Shown here piece by piece: positions 1-8,903 of a stretch of 64,000 nt of DNA. Made by a program: the position numbers and the translations under genes. The DNA is from Candidatus Sulfuricurvum sp. RIFRC-1 (lineage in GTDB: Bacteria; Campylobacterota; Campylobacteria; Campylobacterales; Sulfurimonadaceae). The stretch covers positions 744,001-808,000 of the forward strand of contig NC_020505.1 in NCBI RefSeq assembly GCF_000310245.1, given 5' to 3'. Position 1 is the first letter of the stretch. Each line of letters begins with the position of its first letter. The notes beneath the pieces were generated by a model. The model had not been told where the DNA came from, ran no database searches, and saw nothing but the letters and a program-made list of their open reading frames with translations.

Positions 1-1
1 A

Positions 2-202
2 TATGTCCGTCGCGCCCTCGAAAAACAGCCTGACTCACCGTTTTACATCGATTCATTGGCGTGGGGGCATTACAAACAAAATGAGTGTGTTGAAGCACTG
101 CGTTTGATCAAACAAGTCGAATCGATGATAGGAACGGATGAGCAAGAGGTGAAAGATCATCTCAAAGCGATTGAAAAGTGTAAAACCAAGGAGAATAATT
201 AA
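2..202 (+). CDS. C-terminal end of a TPR-repeat protein (partial)
   Basis: An open frame runs in from the left edge and stops with TAA at 200-202. Its 66 visible residues include [14 protein letters not shown], which resembles the last helices of a tetratricopeptide repeat protein (the DSLGW-Y pattern common in outer-membrane-associated TPR lipoproteins). The end is charged and lysine-rich. The stop codon shares one base with the trpC start codon (TAATG), so the two are probably cotranscribed and translationally coupled. The N-terminus and any signal peptide lie outside the window, so the specific function cannot be named. Confidence 0.6.
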   Translation, partial: YVRRALEKQPDSPFYIDSLAWGHYKQNECVEALRLIKQVESMIGTDEQEVKDHLKAIEKCKTKENN

Positions 203-987
203 TGATATTAGACGACATCATCAAAAAAACCAAAGAAGATCTGATAGAACGCGAAGCCAAATTCAGTATGGATTGGCTCGGACGTTCATTGGCATTTAAT
301 GCACGGGCACCTCGTGATGTGAGACCTTATCTCACCTCTACTCCCGAAGAACCGTACCGCATTATTTCGGAAGTGAAAAAAGCAAGCCCTTCGCGTGGCG
401 TAATTCGTGAAGACTTCGATCCCGTAGCGATTGCTCAGGCGTATGAACGCGGCGGAGCGAATGCGATTTCAATCCTTACCGAGCCGCACTTTTTTCAGGG
501 TAATCTCGATTATCTCGCGGAGATTCGCCGTTATGTGAGTATTCCGCTTCTGCGCAAAGACTTTATCATCTCCAAATATCAGCTTCTTGAAGCGCTTGTG
601 TACGGAGCCGATTTCGTCCTCCTGATTGCGGCGGCACTGAGCAAAGATGAGCTTAAAGAGTTGTTGAACTACACTCGCCATTTGGGGATGGAGGCTCTCG
701 TTGAGATTCACGATAAAGCCGAACTGACCAAAGCAATCTATGCGGGTGCGGACATTATCGGGATTAACCACCGTAACCTCCAGACGTTTGAGATGAATAT
801 GAATTTGAGTTACGATTTGATACCTCTCATCCCGAACGGGAAAATCATCGTTGCTGAGAGTGGAATCTATGAACACGGTCAGTTGGAAGATTTGAACAAA
901 GCGGGTGTAGATGCCTTTTTGGTCGGTGAATCACTGATGCGTCAAGATGATGTCGAAACAGCACTGAAAACTCTAAAAAACGGCTAA
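202..987 (+). CDS. trpC: Indole-3-glycerol phosphate synthase TrpC
   Basis: Closes the ring of carboxyphenylaminodeoxyribulose phosphate to give indole-3-glycerol phosphate, the fourth step of tryptophan synthesis, in the cytoplasm. The 261 residues match the usual single-domain TIM barrel. Visible landmarks are [10 protein letters not shown] (residues 57-66, catalytic lysine region), [15 protein letters not shown] near the middle and IVAESGI with FLVGESLM at the phosphate-binding end. It is monofunctional, not fused to TrpF. The start overlaps the upstream TPR gene by one base, and AAGGAG lies just upstream. No other trp gene is adjacent, so the pathway is dispersed, as is common in this phylum. 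Confidence 0.96.
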   Translation: MILDDIIKKTKEDLIEREAKFSMDWLGRSLAFNARAPRDVRPYLTSTPEEPYRIISEVKKASPSRGVIREDFDPVAIAQAYERGGANAISILTEPHFFQGNLDYLAEIRRYVSIPLLRKDFIISKYQLLEALVYGADFVLLIAAALSKDELKELLNYTRHLGMEALVEIHDKAELTKAIYAGADIIGINHRNLQTFEMNMNLSYDLIPLIPNGKIIVAESGIYEHGQLEDLNKAGVDAFLVGESLMRQDDVETALKTLKNG

Positions 988-1071
988 AAAGTACATTTGA
1001 CTGTTTTTTAAGCAACCCTTGAGATTACTTTAGGATATGATTGACTTAGTCCTAATACTCAAGGGGTGAGA

Positions 1072-2436
1072 ATGCTTGAACCTGTGTGTCCAGAATTACA
1101 AAAGTTTTATGATATCTTTGATGGCGTAGATCAAAGTAAAGTTTCCGAATTTAAAGAGTTTCTAGAGGCCAATGCGGTAAATTTCAATCTTTTTAAAGAT
1201 GGAACATTTATAGAACGCTCTTTCCCTTTTGACATGATCCCCCGTATCATCCCCAAAGCAGAATTTGACGCCTTAGAAGCAGGAATTATCCAGCGCGTTA
1301 AAGCTCTCAACGCTTTTTTAAATGATATTTATAACGATCAAAAAATCGTCAACGATGGAGTTGTACCACGTGAGTACGTCGATTCGGCAAAAGCATTTTT
1401 GCCGGAGTTTATGGGTGTGAATCCTCCCAAAGGGGTTCGTACACACATCAGCGGTATCGATCTGGTCAAAGATGCGGTGAGCGGCAAATGGGTGATTTTG
1501 GAAGATAATCTTCGTGTCCCCAGCGGGGTAAGTTATCCCCTCACTATCCGTCGAGCGTTTCGTCATACGTATCCGGAATTTTTTGAATCGATGAAAATCA
1601 GTAAAATTAAACATTACGGTGATGAGCTCAAAGCAGCGATGGATTATGTCAATACCGGAGGGCTCAATGTCGTCCTCACTCCGGGACGCTACAACTCTGC
1701 GTATTATGAACACAGCTATTTGGCTAAAATCACCGGAGCGACTCTCGCTTCGGGGGATGATTTGGTGGTTGAAAATGATGAGGTTTTTTTATGCTCATAT
1801 GACGGTGAACGTCAGCGTATCGGAGCGATCTATCGGCGGCTCGATGATGATTTCCTCGATCCCGAAGAGTTCGAGCCTGATAGCTTGATCGGAGTAAAAG
1901 GGATCACGCGAGCGTATCGTGCCGGAAATGTTGCCATTATGAACAGTATCGGAAACGGTGTTGCGGATGATAAAGGGATCTATTATTTCGTCCCTCAAAT
2001 GGTCAAATACTATCTGGATGAAGAACCGATTCTCTCGAATGCTCCGACCTATCTGCCCTACTATGAAAAAGATCGAAAATACGTTCTGGAGAATATCGAT
2101 AAACTTGTTATCAAGGACGTTGCTGAAGCGGGAGGATACGGTGTATTGTTCGGGAATCGCTTGACTCCTGAAAAACGTGCCGAAATTATCGAAATGATTT
2201 TGGCAGAACCGCGCCGCTGGATTGCTCAAGAGGTAATCGAATTTTACGATTTACCGTGCATGATGGAAGAGGGTATCGTCCCTCGTAAAGCCGATCTACG
2301 CGCTTATGTGATTCATGGCGAAAAAGTGACGGTCAGCATGGGAGGATTAACCCGTTATGCGATGGAAGAGGGGAATTATTTGGTGAATTCGTCTCAAGGA
2401 GGCGGCTTTAAAGATACATGGGTGGTGGAACTATGA
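1072..2436 (+). CDS. Circularly permuted ATP-grasp (type 2) amidoligase-like protein
   Basis: 454 residues of the circularly permuted ATP-grasp family (formerly DUF404/DUF407, COG2308). Family members are predicted to form peptide or amide bonds using ATP. Support includes VLEDNLRVPSGVSYPL, the GGLNVVLTPGRYNSAYYEH block, and the late DLRAYVIHG and SSQGGGFKDTW segments. ATG 1072 is chosen over GTG 1066 because AAGGGG (1061-1066) lies five bases upstream of it. The stop overlaps the next start (ATGA, 2433-2436). Family partners are alpha-E proteins, often with a transglutaminase-like peptidase. Here alpha-E is present and aspartoacylase-like proteins follow instead. Substrate is unknown. Confidence 0.88.
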   Translation: MLEPVCPELQKFYDIFDGVDQSKVSEFKEFLEANAVNFNLFKDGTFIERSFPFDMIPRIIPKAEFDALEAGIIQRVKALNAFLNDIYNDQKIVNDGVVPREYVDSAKAFLPEFMGVNPPKGVRTHISGIDLVKDAVSGKWVILEDNLRVPSGVSYPLTIRRAFRHTYPEFFESMKISKIKHYGDELKAAMDYVNTGGLNVVLTPGRYNSAYYEHSYLAKITGATLASGDDLVVENDEVFLCSYDGERQRIGAIYRRLDDDFLDPEEFEPDSLIGVKGITRAYRAGNVAIMNSIGNGVADDKGIYYFVPQMVKYYLDEEPILSNAPTYLPYYEKDRKYVLENIDKLVIKDVAEAGGYGVLFGNRLTPEKRAEIIEMILAEPRRWIAQEVIEFYDLPCMMEEGIVPRKADLRAYVIHGEKVTVSMGGLTRYAMEEGNYLVNSSQGGGFKDTWVVEL

Positions 2437-3131
2437 TAATCAACGGTATGGCAATTTCGGTAAATACCGCGCAAAGACTTTATTGGTTCGGGCGCTATGT
2501 TCAAAGAGCAGAGACAATGCTCAAAGAGCTGGTCAACAGTTACGATTACGTGATTGACCGGGATTTCGAGGATGGGCGAAAACTCTATACAAAACTGGGG
2601 GTAGAGATCGAGTACAAAAATGCGCTCGATTTTTTGAAACAAGGGGTGTATGGAACGTACGGCGGAAGTGTTGAGCAGATTATCAGCTGGGCACGCGAAA
2701 ATGCCATTGAGACACGTCATCTGCTTGATGAGAGGGGTTTCGCCACCCTCAATAAAATTCATAATCAATTGGTTGCGGGGCGGGATCGTGCCGTGAGCCC
2801 TACCAATCTCGAAGAGATTATCGATAATTGCAGTTTGATATTAGGGATATTTTCAACCGAACTGGATCGTACCAGAGCGTATCAATTGATCCGGTTCGGA
2901 CAGCAGATCGAGCGGTTTGATCTCATTCTACGACTTTACGGTGAAATTGAGATGGTAACGGCTGATATTGAAGTGATTAACAGTATTGCGAGACAGCTGA
3001 ACCGTAATTATCGCCCTATCAATGTCACTACGTCGGATATTTCAAAATTCCTGCTTTTTCTCAACAGTGTCGTTGATCGAGTGATCCATAAAGATACCTG
3101 TGCTTCAGCCGTTTCGCAATCACAATCATGA
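2433..3131 (+). CDS. Alpha-E domain protein (DUF403)
   Basis: 232 residues of the alpha-helical alpha-E family (COG2307), which almost always sits beside a circularly permuted ATP-grasp gene and is thought to work with it in an uncharacterised peptide or amide synthesis. The N-terminal ISVNTAQRLYWFGRYVQRAE (written here as the family hallmark, with NTA-RLYW-GRY-ERAE spacing) is diagnostic. The rest is helical, with DRTRAYQLIRFGQQIERFD near residue 155. ATG 2433 is preferred because it overlaps the upstream stop (ATGA) and has GGTGG just before it; ATG 2418 is also in frame but would sit well inside the previous gene. The stop overlaps the next gene by four bases. Confidence 0.88.
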   Translation: MIINGMAISVNTAQRLYWFGRYVQRAETMLKELVNSYDYVIDRDFEDGRKLYTKLGVEIEYKNALDFLKQGVYGTYGGSVEQIISWARENAIETRHLLDERGFATLNKIHNQLVAGRDRAVSPTNLEEIIDNCSLILGIFSTELDRTRAYQLIRFGQQIERFDLILRLYGEIEMVTADIEVINSIARQLNRNYRPINVTTSDISKFLLFLNSVVDRVIHKDTCASAVSQSQS

Positions 3132-4081
3132 GCGGTGAGGGTATGGGTATCATTGAAGAGGTTTTTTCGATCGATCTTCCGGTCGGGGAGCAGTTTCGGA
3201 TTCAGCGGTGCCGATATACACCTGAGAATGGAGAAACAAAAAAGCGGATTTCGATTGTCAGCGGAATCCATGGGGATGAACTGGAGGGGCAGTATGTCTG
3301 TTTTCTCCTCGGCGAGTGGCTTCGGGCCAATCCTGATAAGATTAAAGGGACCGTTGATATCTATCCTGCGATTAACAGCCTTGGGATTGACAGCATTACC
3401 CGCTCCGTTCCCTTTTACGATGTCGATTTGAACCGTATTTTTCCCGGCAGTAAAAACGATTTTCTCCCCGCCCAGATCGCCGATGGGGTGGTTAATGCCA
3501 TGAAGGGTTCCGAAATCGCCATCGATATCCACTCCTCAAACGTTTTTTTACGGGAGATTCCTCAAGTGCGTATCGCAAAATCCCAAGCCCAAATGCTTGT
3601 GCCGTTGGCCAATAAACTCAATATCGATTTTGTCTGGGTGCATGATGCGGTAACGGTTTTGGAATCGACCTTTGCTCATGCGATGAATACATTGGGAACA
3701 AAGACGCTTGTCGTAGAAATGGGTGTTGGGATGCGCTTAAGCAAAGGGTATGGGCATCAGCTTTTGGATGGGCTGCTAAACCTGATGGCGGAAGAGGGAT
3801 TTTTAGCGATTGAACCGCTGAAGGTACGCCTTCCGATACAGTCGCATGTAGGAGAAGTCGCGTATCTGAATGCTTCGTGCCCTGGATTATTTGTCCCCTC
3901 GATCGAACACTGCCAAATGATCGAGAAAGGTTCCGTTGTGGGACAAATCGTCGATCCTCTCAGCGGGGTAACGCTCGATGAAGTGATCGCTCCGATCGGA
4001 GGGATACTCTTTACCCTTCGAGCGTATCCAATTGTTTATGAGGGATCGCTTGTCGGTCGAATTTTCGGAGAAAATGGATGA
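3128..4081 (+). CDS. Succinylglutamate desuccinylase/aspartoacylase-family zinc hydrolase (active-site residues present)
   Basis: 317 residues of the AstE/AspA (M14-like) family, zinc enzymes that hydrolyse N-acyl amino acids or peptide bonds. Ligand positions look intact: GIHGDE gives H48 and E51, and AIDIHSSN gives H135. The substrate arginine lies in DLNRIFPG (R103), and VVEMGVG carries the likely catalytic glutamate. The C-terminal beta domain includes IAPIGGILFT. Third gene of the ATP-grasp/alpha-E operon, overlapping both neighbours by ATGA. ATG 3143 after GTGAGGGT is an alternative start. In context it may process or recycle the product of the ATP-grasp enzyme; this is inference. Confidence 0.85.
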   Translation: MSGEGMGIIEEVFSIDLPVGEQFRIQRCRYTPENGETKKRISIVSGIHGDELEGQYVCFLLGEWLRANPDKIKGTVDIYPAINSLGIDSITRSVPFYDVDLNRIFPGSKNDFLPAQIADGVVNAMKGSEIAIDIHSSNVFLREIPQVRIAKSQAQMLVPLANKLNIDFVWVHDAVTVLESTFAHAMNTLGTKTLVVEMGVGMRLSKGYGHQLLDGLLNLMAEEGFLAIEPLKVRLPIQSHVGEVAYLNASCPGLFVPSIEHCQMIEKGSVVGQIVDPLSGVTLDEVIAPIGGILFTLRAYPIVYEGSLVGRIFGENG

Positions 4082-5007
4082 AACGGATCGAAATACTCAA
4101 TTTTAAATCTCCGAATCGTGCTCCTCTTAACGTGGAAGGCTTCGTATTCGGTGAAGATGCTAAAGGCCCCTCCATTGCCATTGTCGGTGCGATGAGCGGT
4201 GATCATATCAATCAGCTCTATGTTGCGTCGCGTTTGGTGGATTATCTGCGTCAAAAAGAGGAAGAGGGGAAAATAAGCGGTAAGATTTTAGTTATTCCGG
4301 CGGTTAATACGTACGCTTTGAATATGGGACAAACCTTTTGGCCTCTCGATAAAACCGATATCAATATGATGTTTCCGGGGTATGCTCAGGGTGAAACCAC
4401 TCAGCGGATTGCCGCGAAGCTGTTTGAATCGCTTCAGGGATACGATTATGGGATCATTTTGGAAGGCCGCCGTGATCAGGGGATGTGTATGCCCTATGTC
4501 AAACTCATTAAAAGTGATTATGAAGATATGGAATCGGCCTATGCTTTAGGGATGCGTTTTATCCATTATCGTCCTTATAGTCCGCTAGAGACCGTGATGT
4601 TGCAGTACAACTGGCAGCTTTGGGGGACAAAAGCTCTCTCCATCGTTTTTGGTAAAAACGGTTCAATCGATCATACCGCCAGCCGTGAAGTGCAAGACTC
4701 ATTGGTACGCTTAATGTCAAAGCAGGGGATGTTAAATGTCCCGATATTTGACGGCTTTCAAAGCAACATTATTTTTCCTGAAAATATTACGGTTCTTAAA
4801 GCATCCTATGCCGGTATTTTTGATTCATTGGTATCCTGCGGCACCACGGTTGAAAAAGGGGATACATTAGGACGTATTACCGATGCTCTCAGCGGTGAGA
4901 AGCTAGAGAAAATTATTGCCCCGATCGGAGGAGTATTGACGTGCCAGTATTCTCATCCTCTGATTTTCCAAAATTCAATTGCCTTTAGGATTGCTTCCGT
5001 AGAATAA
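4078..5007 (+). CDS. Aspartoacylase-like paralogue with lost zinc ligands (predicted pseudoenzyme)
   Basis: 309 residues, collinear with the preceding gene and ending in the same kind of C-terminal domain (IIAPIGGVLT against VIAPIGGILF). At the first zinc site GIHGDE has become AMSGDH (H to S at 40, E to H at 43). The second histidine region AIDIHSSN has become GIILEGRRD, DLNR has become DINM, and VVEMGVG has become IVFGKNG. All catalytic positions are therefore changed together while the fold-defining parts persist, and the frame is intact. Most likely a structural or regulatory partner of the active paralogue. The alignment was done by eye. Last gene of the four-gene operon, followed by a new promoter. 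Confidence 0.8.
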   Translation: MKRIEILNFKSPNRAPLNVEGFVFGEDAKGPSIAIVGAMSGDHINQLYVASRLVDYLRQKEEEGKISGKILVIPAVNTYALNMGQTFWPLDKTDINMMFPGYAQGETTQRIAAKLFESLQGYDYGIILEGRRDQGMCMPYVKLIKSDYEDMESAYALGMRFIHYRPYSPLETVMLQYNWQLWGTKALSIVFGKNGSIDHTASREVQDSLVRLMSKQGMLNVPIFDGFQSNIIFPENITVLKASYAGIFDSLVSCGTTVEKGDTLGRITDALSGEKLEKIIAPIGGVLTCQYSHPLIFQNSIAFRIASVE

Positions 5008-5039
5008 AGAAGCCTTCCGTTAGGATTTTAAAAGTTTCG

Positions 5040-5048
5040 TGTTATAAT
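5040..5048 (+). promoter_or_regulatory. Extended -10 promoter for the haem-motif GGDEF-EAL gene
   Basis: TG-T-TATAAT: a perfect -10 hexamer with the extended TG, 36 bases before the start codon at 5085. Campylobacterota housekeeping promoters often lack a clear -35, as here. It separates this gene from the upstream four-gene operon. Confidence 0.6.
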
Positions 5049-5084
5049 GATTTTATATTATGAAAGAATAGATGGGAATTTTCA

Positions 5085-7106
5085 ATGAAGTCGTACACAA
5101 CTTATAAAAGGCTCATCGCCAAAACGGTTATACTTTCGCTAGTAGCAAGTTTGGCGGTTGCCTTTGTGTACGGTGTTTTTATCAAAAAACGAGCTATTGA
5201 TGACCTTGCTCGTGTTGATGCTCGAAAAACAAGCCGATTAGCATTTGAGGCTCTTTACTCCGCGATGGAAAAAGGGTGGAGTAAAGAAGAACTGGATGCG
5301 ATTATTCTTCGTTTGAACAAAGTTGAACCCAATATGCGGGTAAATGCTTATCGCAGTCCTATCGTTTCAGAGTTGTTCGGAGAGCGTCCGCAAGACAAGC
5401 AGATCCGCGAACATGATCCGATGGTTTTACGGGCGATGAAAGGGGAAGAGATCCTCACCGGAGATGAAGAGATCCGCTATCTCTATCCGATTGTTGTTAA
5501 TCAAGAGTGTCTTTCATGCCACACGAATGCCAAAGTTGGAGACATTAACGGTGTTATTGACGTCCGTTTTCCGGTAGCCAATCTCAAAATCTCATTGACG
5601 ACGATGATTAATTCCTTTATTATTTTCTTCGTCGTCTTTACGATTATGATTTTCGCCATTTTGTATTTTAGACTCAATGCCCTATTGGTACAGCCTATCA
5701 ACCAATTTATCGTGATGATCCAAGAGATTATCAGTAAAAACGATATGGCCAAACGGGTGAGTCTCAAGACCAAAATTTTAGAAGTAAAAAATATCGAGAA
5801 TTATTTTAATAAAATGCTCGATTCGATCCAAGATTATTATGAAAAGCTTCAAGAACTCTCCGATCGCGATTATCTCACCGGACTTTACAACCGTCGAAAA
5901 TTTGAAGAGTTTTTGACCTATGAGATTAAACGCTCTGTGCGTCACCGTCACAAGTTTACGATTTTGATGATCGATTTGGATAATTTTAAATACATTAATG
6001 ACACGTACGGGCATGCTTCAGGGGATTTGGTTCTCAAAGAGGTGACCAATATTTTCGGTACAAATCTTCGAAACGCGGATATATTGGCCCGTTTGGGAGG
6101 CGATGAATTTGCGGTACTTCTCCCGGAAACGCCGTATGAAAATGGGTATGCAGTCGTTGAAAAACTTCGTTCACGTCTTGAGGCAACCCCTATTTCATTG
6201 ATGTTTGATCAGATTACTTTGACAGCAAGTTTCGGAATTGCCGAGTATCCTGAGCAGGGAGAAAACATCGAATCTCTTCTTACGGGATCGGATTTGGCAA
6301 TGTATAAAGCCAAGCGTGCAGGAAAAAATACGATTGCACGTGCCGATCAAAGTGATCAGGAAATGGCCGCTGAGATTCAGAAAAAAGGGGAGTTTCTCCG
6401 TCGTGCGATTGATGAAGATCGCGTTGAGCCGTTTATCCAGTCGATTTACCATGTCGAAACAGGCAAATTATTCGGATATGAAGTATTAGCCCGTATTCGT
6501 GACGGTAAACGTTACATGGCGGCAGGGCAATTTATCGAGGTCGCGGAAAGCTTAGGGTTCGCCTCGAAAATCGATCAGATTATTTTGACCAAAGGTCTCC
6601 GTATCCGAGAAGAAAAAGGGTGGTGGGATAAGCGGTTTTTCTTTAACCTCTCTACGAACAGCCTCTTTGGTGGGGAATATGTAGATTTGATTCAAGCGCA
6701 TTACAGCAGTAATCCGATGCCGTCATTAAACAGCGGCGTAACCATCGAAATTTTAGAGCGTGAAGCGATCCATAATGTTAACGGTTTGATGGAAATTATC
6801 GAATCGATGAAAAATATCGGGATCAGCTTTGCTCTGGATGATTTCGGATCAGGATTTTCATCGTTTGTTTATCTCAAATATTTTGATACGGAGTATGTAA
6901 AAATCGATGGTGAATTCGTTAAAAATATTACGGTGAATGAAAAAGATCGTATTTTTGTCAAGCATATTCATCAAATTGCAAAAGAATTCGGCAAACAGAC
7001 GATTGCAGAGTATGTGGAAGATGAAGAGACCCTTGAGGTCCTCAGAGAGATTGGAGTCGATTACGCTCAAGGATACCATTACGGTCGTCCTGAGCTGCTG
7101 GCGTAA
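5085..7106 (+). CDS. Membrane GGDEF-EAL protein with periplasmic haem-type (CxxCH) sensor domain
   Basis: 673 residues. A membrane segment near 12-31 and another near 174-195 bracket a periplasmic domain of the Tll0287/DUF3365 type, with CLSCH at 142-146 (a c-type haem attachment motif). Then come a HAMP-like linker, a GGDEF domain (about 255-415, motif ARLGGDEF, DLDNFKYINDTYGH) and an EAL domain (about 425-670). EAL residues look largely kept: EVLAR, FNLSTN, EILERE, LDDFGSGFSS, KIDGEFV and YAQGYHYGRP; the usual AEGVE is AEYVE. It probably makes and/or degrades c-di-GMP in response to redox, NO or a haem ligand. The stop is two bases from the convergent neighbour's stop. Confidence 0.88.
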   Translation: MKSYTTYKRLIAKTVILSLVASLAVAFVYGVFIKKRAIDDLARVDARKTSRLAFEALYSAMEKGWSKEELDAIILRLNKVEPNMRVNAYRSPIVSELFGERPQDKQIREHDPMVLRAMKGEEILTGDEEIRYLYPIVVNQECLSCHTNAKVGDINGVIDVRFPVANLKISLTTMINSFIIFFVVFTIMIFAILYFRLNALLVQPINQFIVMIQEIISKNDMAKRVSLKTKILEVKNIENYFNKMLDSIQDYYEKLQELSDRDYLTGLYNRRKFEEFLTYEIKRSVRHRHKFTILMIDLDNFKYINDTYGHASGDLVLKEVTNIFGTNLRNADILARLGGDEFAVLLPETPYENGYAVVEKLRSRLEATPISLMFDQITLTASFGIAEYPEQGENIESLLTGSDLAMYKAKRAGKNTIARADQSDQEMAAEIQKKGEFLRRAIDEDRVEPFIQSIYHVETGKLFGYEVLARIRDGKRYMAAGQFIEVAESLGFASKIDQIILTKGLRIREEKGWWDKRFFFNLSTNSLFGGEYVDLIQAHYSSNPMPSLNSGVTIEILEREAIHNVNGLMEIIESMKNIGISFALDDFGSGFSSFVYLKYFDTEYVKIDGEFVKNITVNEKDRIFVKHIHQIAKEFGKQTIAEYVEDEETLEVLREIGVDYAQGYHYGRPELLA

Positions 7107-7108
7107 TC

Positions 7109-8398
7109 TTACTCTACCCGATTACGGCCATTTTGTTTGGCAAGATAGAGCTGTGCATCGACGGTATGGATATATTTTTGAATGGTATCTTTGGTAACAA
7201 ACGATAGATCATTGGTATCGATTTTACATACGCCGATACTTACAGTATACGAAATATCGGAATTTTCATACGTAAGCTCTTGCTCAGCAGTCGCGAGACA
7301 GATTTTTTCGGCGAGAATATGGGCTTCATTGTAATTCGTTGATGGGAGGAGGATTAAAAACTCTTCGCCGCCGAATCTAAAAATAAAGTCCGATTTACGG
7401 AGATTTTTTTGTAAATTTGCGGCAAAATTTTTGATTACTTCATCCCCCGCGAGATGCCCGAAACGGTCGTTTATCTCTTTGAAATGGTCCAAATCACACA
7501 TAATCATCGAGCAATCGCTTTCAGTTGCTTTGGCTATTTCGACTTGCCCCATAACGATTTTTTCAAAGAGTCGTCGTCCGAGAAGACCGGTTAAAGGGTC
7601 TTTGCTGTATTCACCGATAATGAGCATATCATTGATAATCGCAATTTCATTGCCGATTTCAAGTGAGGTGTAGTCAAGGTACTGTAAGAGTTGAATCATA
7701 TTTTTATGCTCGATGATTTTGGATCTATTTTGAGCAAAAATATTGGATGCTAACTCATGCAGGTTGATGTGAAGCCGTTGGATATCGGCGAAGTGGCTTG
7801 TTGTGGAGAGATAGGGGATAGAGGGGTTATGGAGCCATTGACCAAAAGAACACTTGGTATGATCAAGCTCGCACTGACTCCCTTCTCGTGCAGTCCCTTG
7901 TAATTCTGCGATAAGTACCAGCATCCATTCCAAATGGTGCTGATAATGGATCATCAGATGCTTTTCAATCAAGTGTGAGAGATGAGAAAGACGTACGTGA
8001 TGTTTCGTTGCTAGTTTACGTAAAAAATGGCGGTAGTACGCTTCTGCAATACGAGATTCCAGATCGGTAAAATGGGCATTGGTATCGTTAATAAAGGAAC
8101 ATTTCTCTTCCGAGGCCAAAAGGCTTAATATTGCTCTGGCGACATTGGAGAGCTCACTGTGAACAAAAAGGTAGGGAAGGTCATTGTGAATACAAAATTC
8201 TAGGTAATCTTCAATCGCTTCGCTTTCATCTTGAGTATCAAAGAGATTAAATACACTCAGAAGTTTCTCTTTTTGTTCATTGATGGTTTGCGCATAAGAG
8301 GAATCTTGCTTTGCAAAGCATTCACTGGTTTGTACTTCTTGGGTAAAACGCTCTAATGTTGAGCGAATAACCGGTAAATAGACTTTCCATTTCAGCAT
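7109..8398 (-). CDS. Cytosolic diguanylate cyclase with CZB zinc-binding sensor domain
   Basis: 429 residues without membrane segments. Residues about 150-220 form a chemoreceptor zinc-binding (CZB) domain: HHLEW (H154/H155), HTKCSFGQW (C183) and LHINLHEL (H210, H214) match the His-Cys-His-His pattern of E. coli DgcZ. The GGDEF domain (about 265-429) has CDLDHFKEINDRFGH and RFGGEEF, so the active site is intact; no RxxD inhibitory site is obvious at the usual position. The first 140 residues are helical and unrecognised. By analogy with DgcZ, zinc would inhibit c-di-GMP synthesis. Lies three bases downstream of the yqeY-like gene, so probably one operon. Confidence 0.87.
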   Translation of the reverse strand: MLKWKVYLPVIRSTLERFTQEVQTSECFAKQDSSYAQTINEQKEKLLSVFNLFDTQDESEAIEDYLEFCIHNDLPYLFVHSELSNVARAILSLLASEEKCSFINDTNAHFTDLESRIAEAYYRHFLRKLATKHHVRLSHLSHLIEKHLMIHYQHHLEWMLVLIAELQGTAREGSQCELDHTKCSFGQWLHNPSIPYLSTTSHFADIQRLHINLHELASNIFAQNRSKIIEHKNMIQLLQYLDYTSLEIGNEIAIINDMLIIGEYSKDPLTGLLGRRLFEKIVMGQVEIAKATESDCSMIMCDLDHFKEINDRFGHLAGDEVIKNFAANLQKNLRKSDFIFRFGGEEFLILLPSTNYNEAHILAEKICLATAEQELTYENSDISYTVSIGVCKIDTNDLSFVTKDTIQKYIHTVDAQLYLAKQNGRNRVE

Positions 8399-8401
8399 TA
8401 A

Positions 8402-8845
8402 TTAGCTCAAAAGTGCTTTCGCACACTCGTTGATCCGTTTTCCGTCGGCTTGAGCTCCCAAAGTTTTAGAAGCGGCACCCATAACACGGCCGATATCTTT
8501 CATGGAGGCTGCACCTGTTTCTGCAATAATCGTGCGGATTGCATTCTCAAGCTCTTCATCACTCAGTTGTTTCGGCAGATAGGTTTCGAAAATAGCCGCT
8601 TCTGAAGCCTCTTTTTCGTATAAATCTTCACGTCCGGCATCACGGTATTGGCTCATGGCATCGTTGCGCTGTTTAACCTGCTTTTGGATGATTTTGATAA
8701 TATCGTCATCACTGAGTTCTTTACGCTCATCAACTTCGATTTGCTTCATTGCACTACTGAGAAGACGCAAAGCATCACGCAAAGGGGCATTTTTTTCTTT
8801 CATAGCGGTTTTAATGTCATTACTGATTTGTTCTTTTAAACTCAT
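8402..8845 (-). CDS. GatB/YqeY-domain protein
   Basis: 147 residues, full length for the stand-alone YqeY family, which shares a helical domain with the tail of GatB (tRNA amidotransferase). Recognised from MSLKEQISNDIKTAMK at the start, the YRDAGREDL segment, ETYLPKQLSDEEL, and the MKDIGRVMGAASKTL region near residue 115. The cellular role of YqeY proteins is unsettled; binding of tRNA-like substrates is assumed by analogy with GatB. Divergent from flgH (58 bases between starts) and first gene of a probable two-gene unit with the CZB diguanylate cyclase. Confidence 0.9.
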   Translation of the reverse strand: MSLKEQISNDIKTAMKEKNAPLRDALRLLSSAMKQIEVDERKELSDDDIIKIIQKQVKQRNDAMSQYRDAGREDLYEKEASEAAIFETYLPKQLSDEELENAIRTIIAETGAASMKDIGRVMGAASKTLGAQADGKRINECAKALLS

Positions 8846-8903
8846 CGGGATCCCTTGGAACTATTTTTGCTTTATTATAGCTAAATATGACTTGGATGGA
8901 ATT

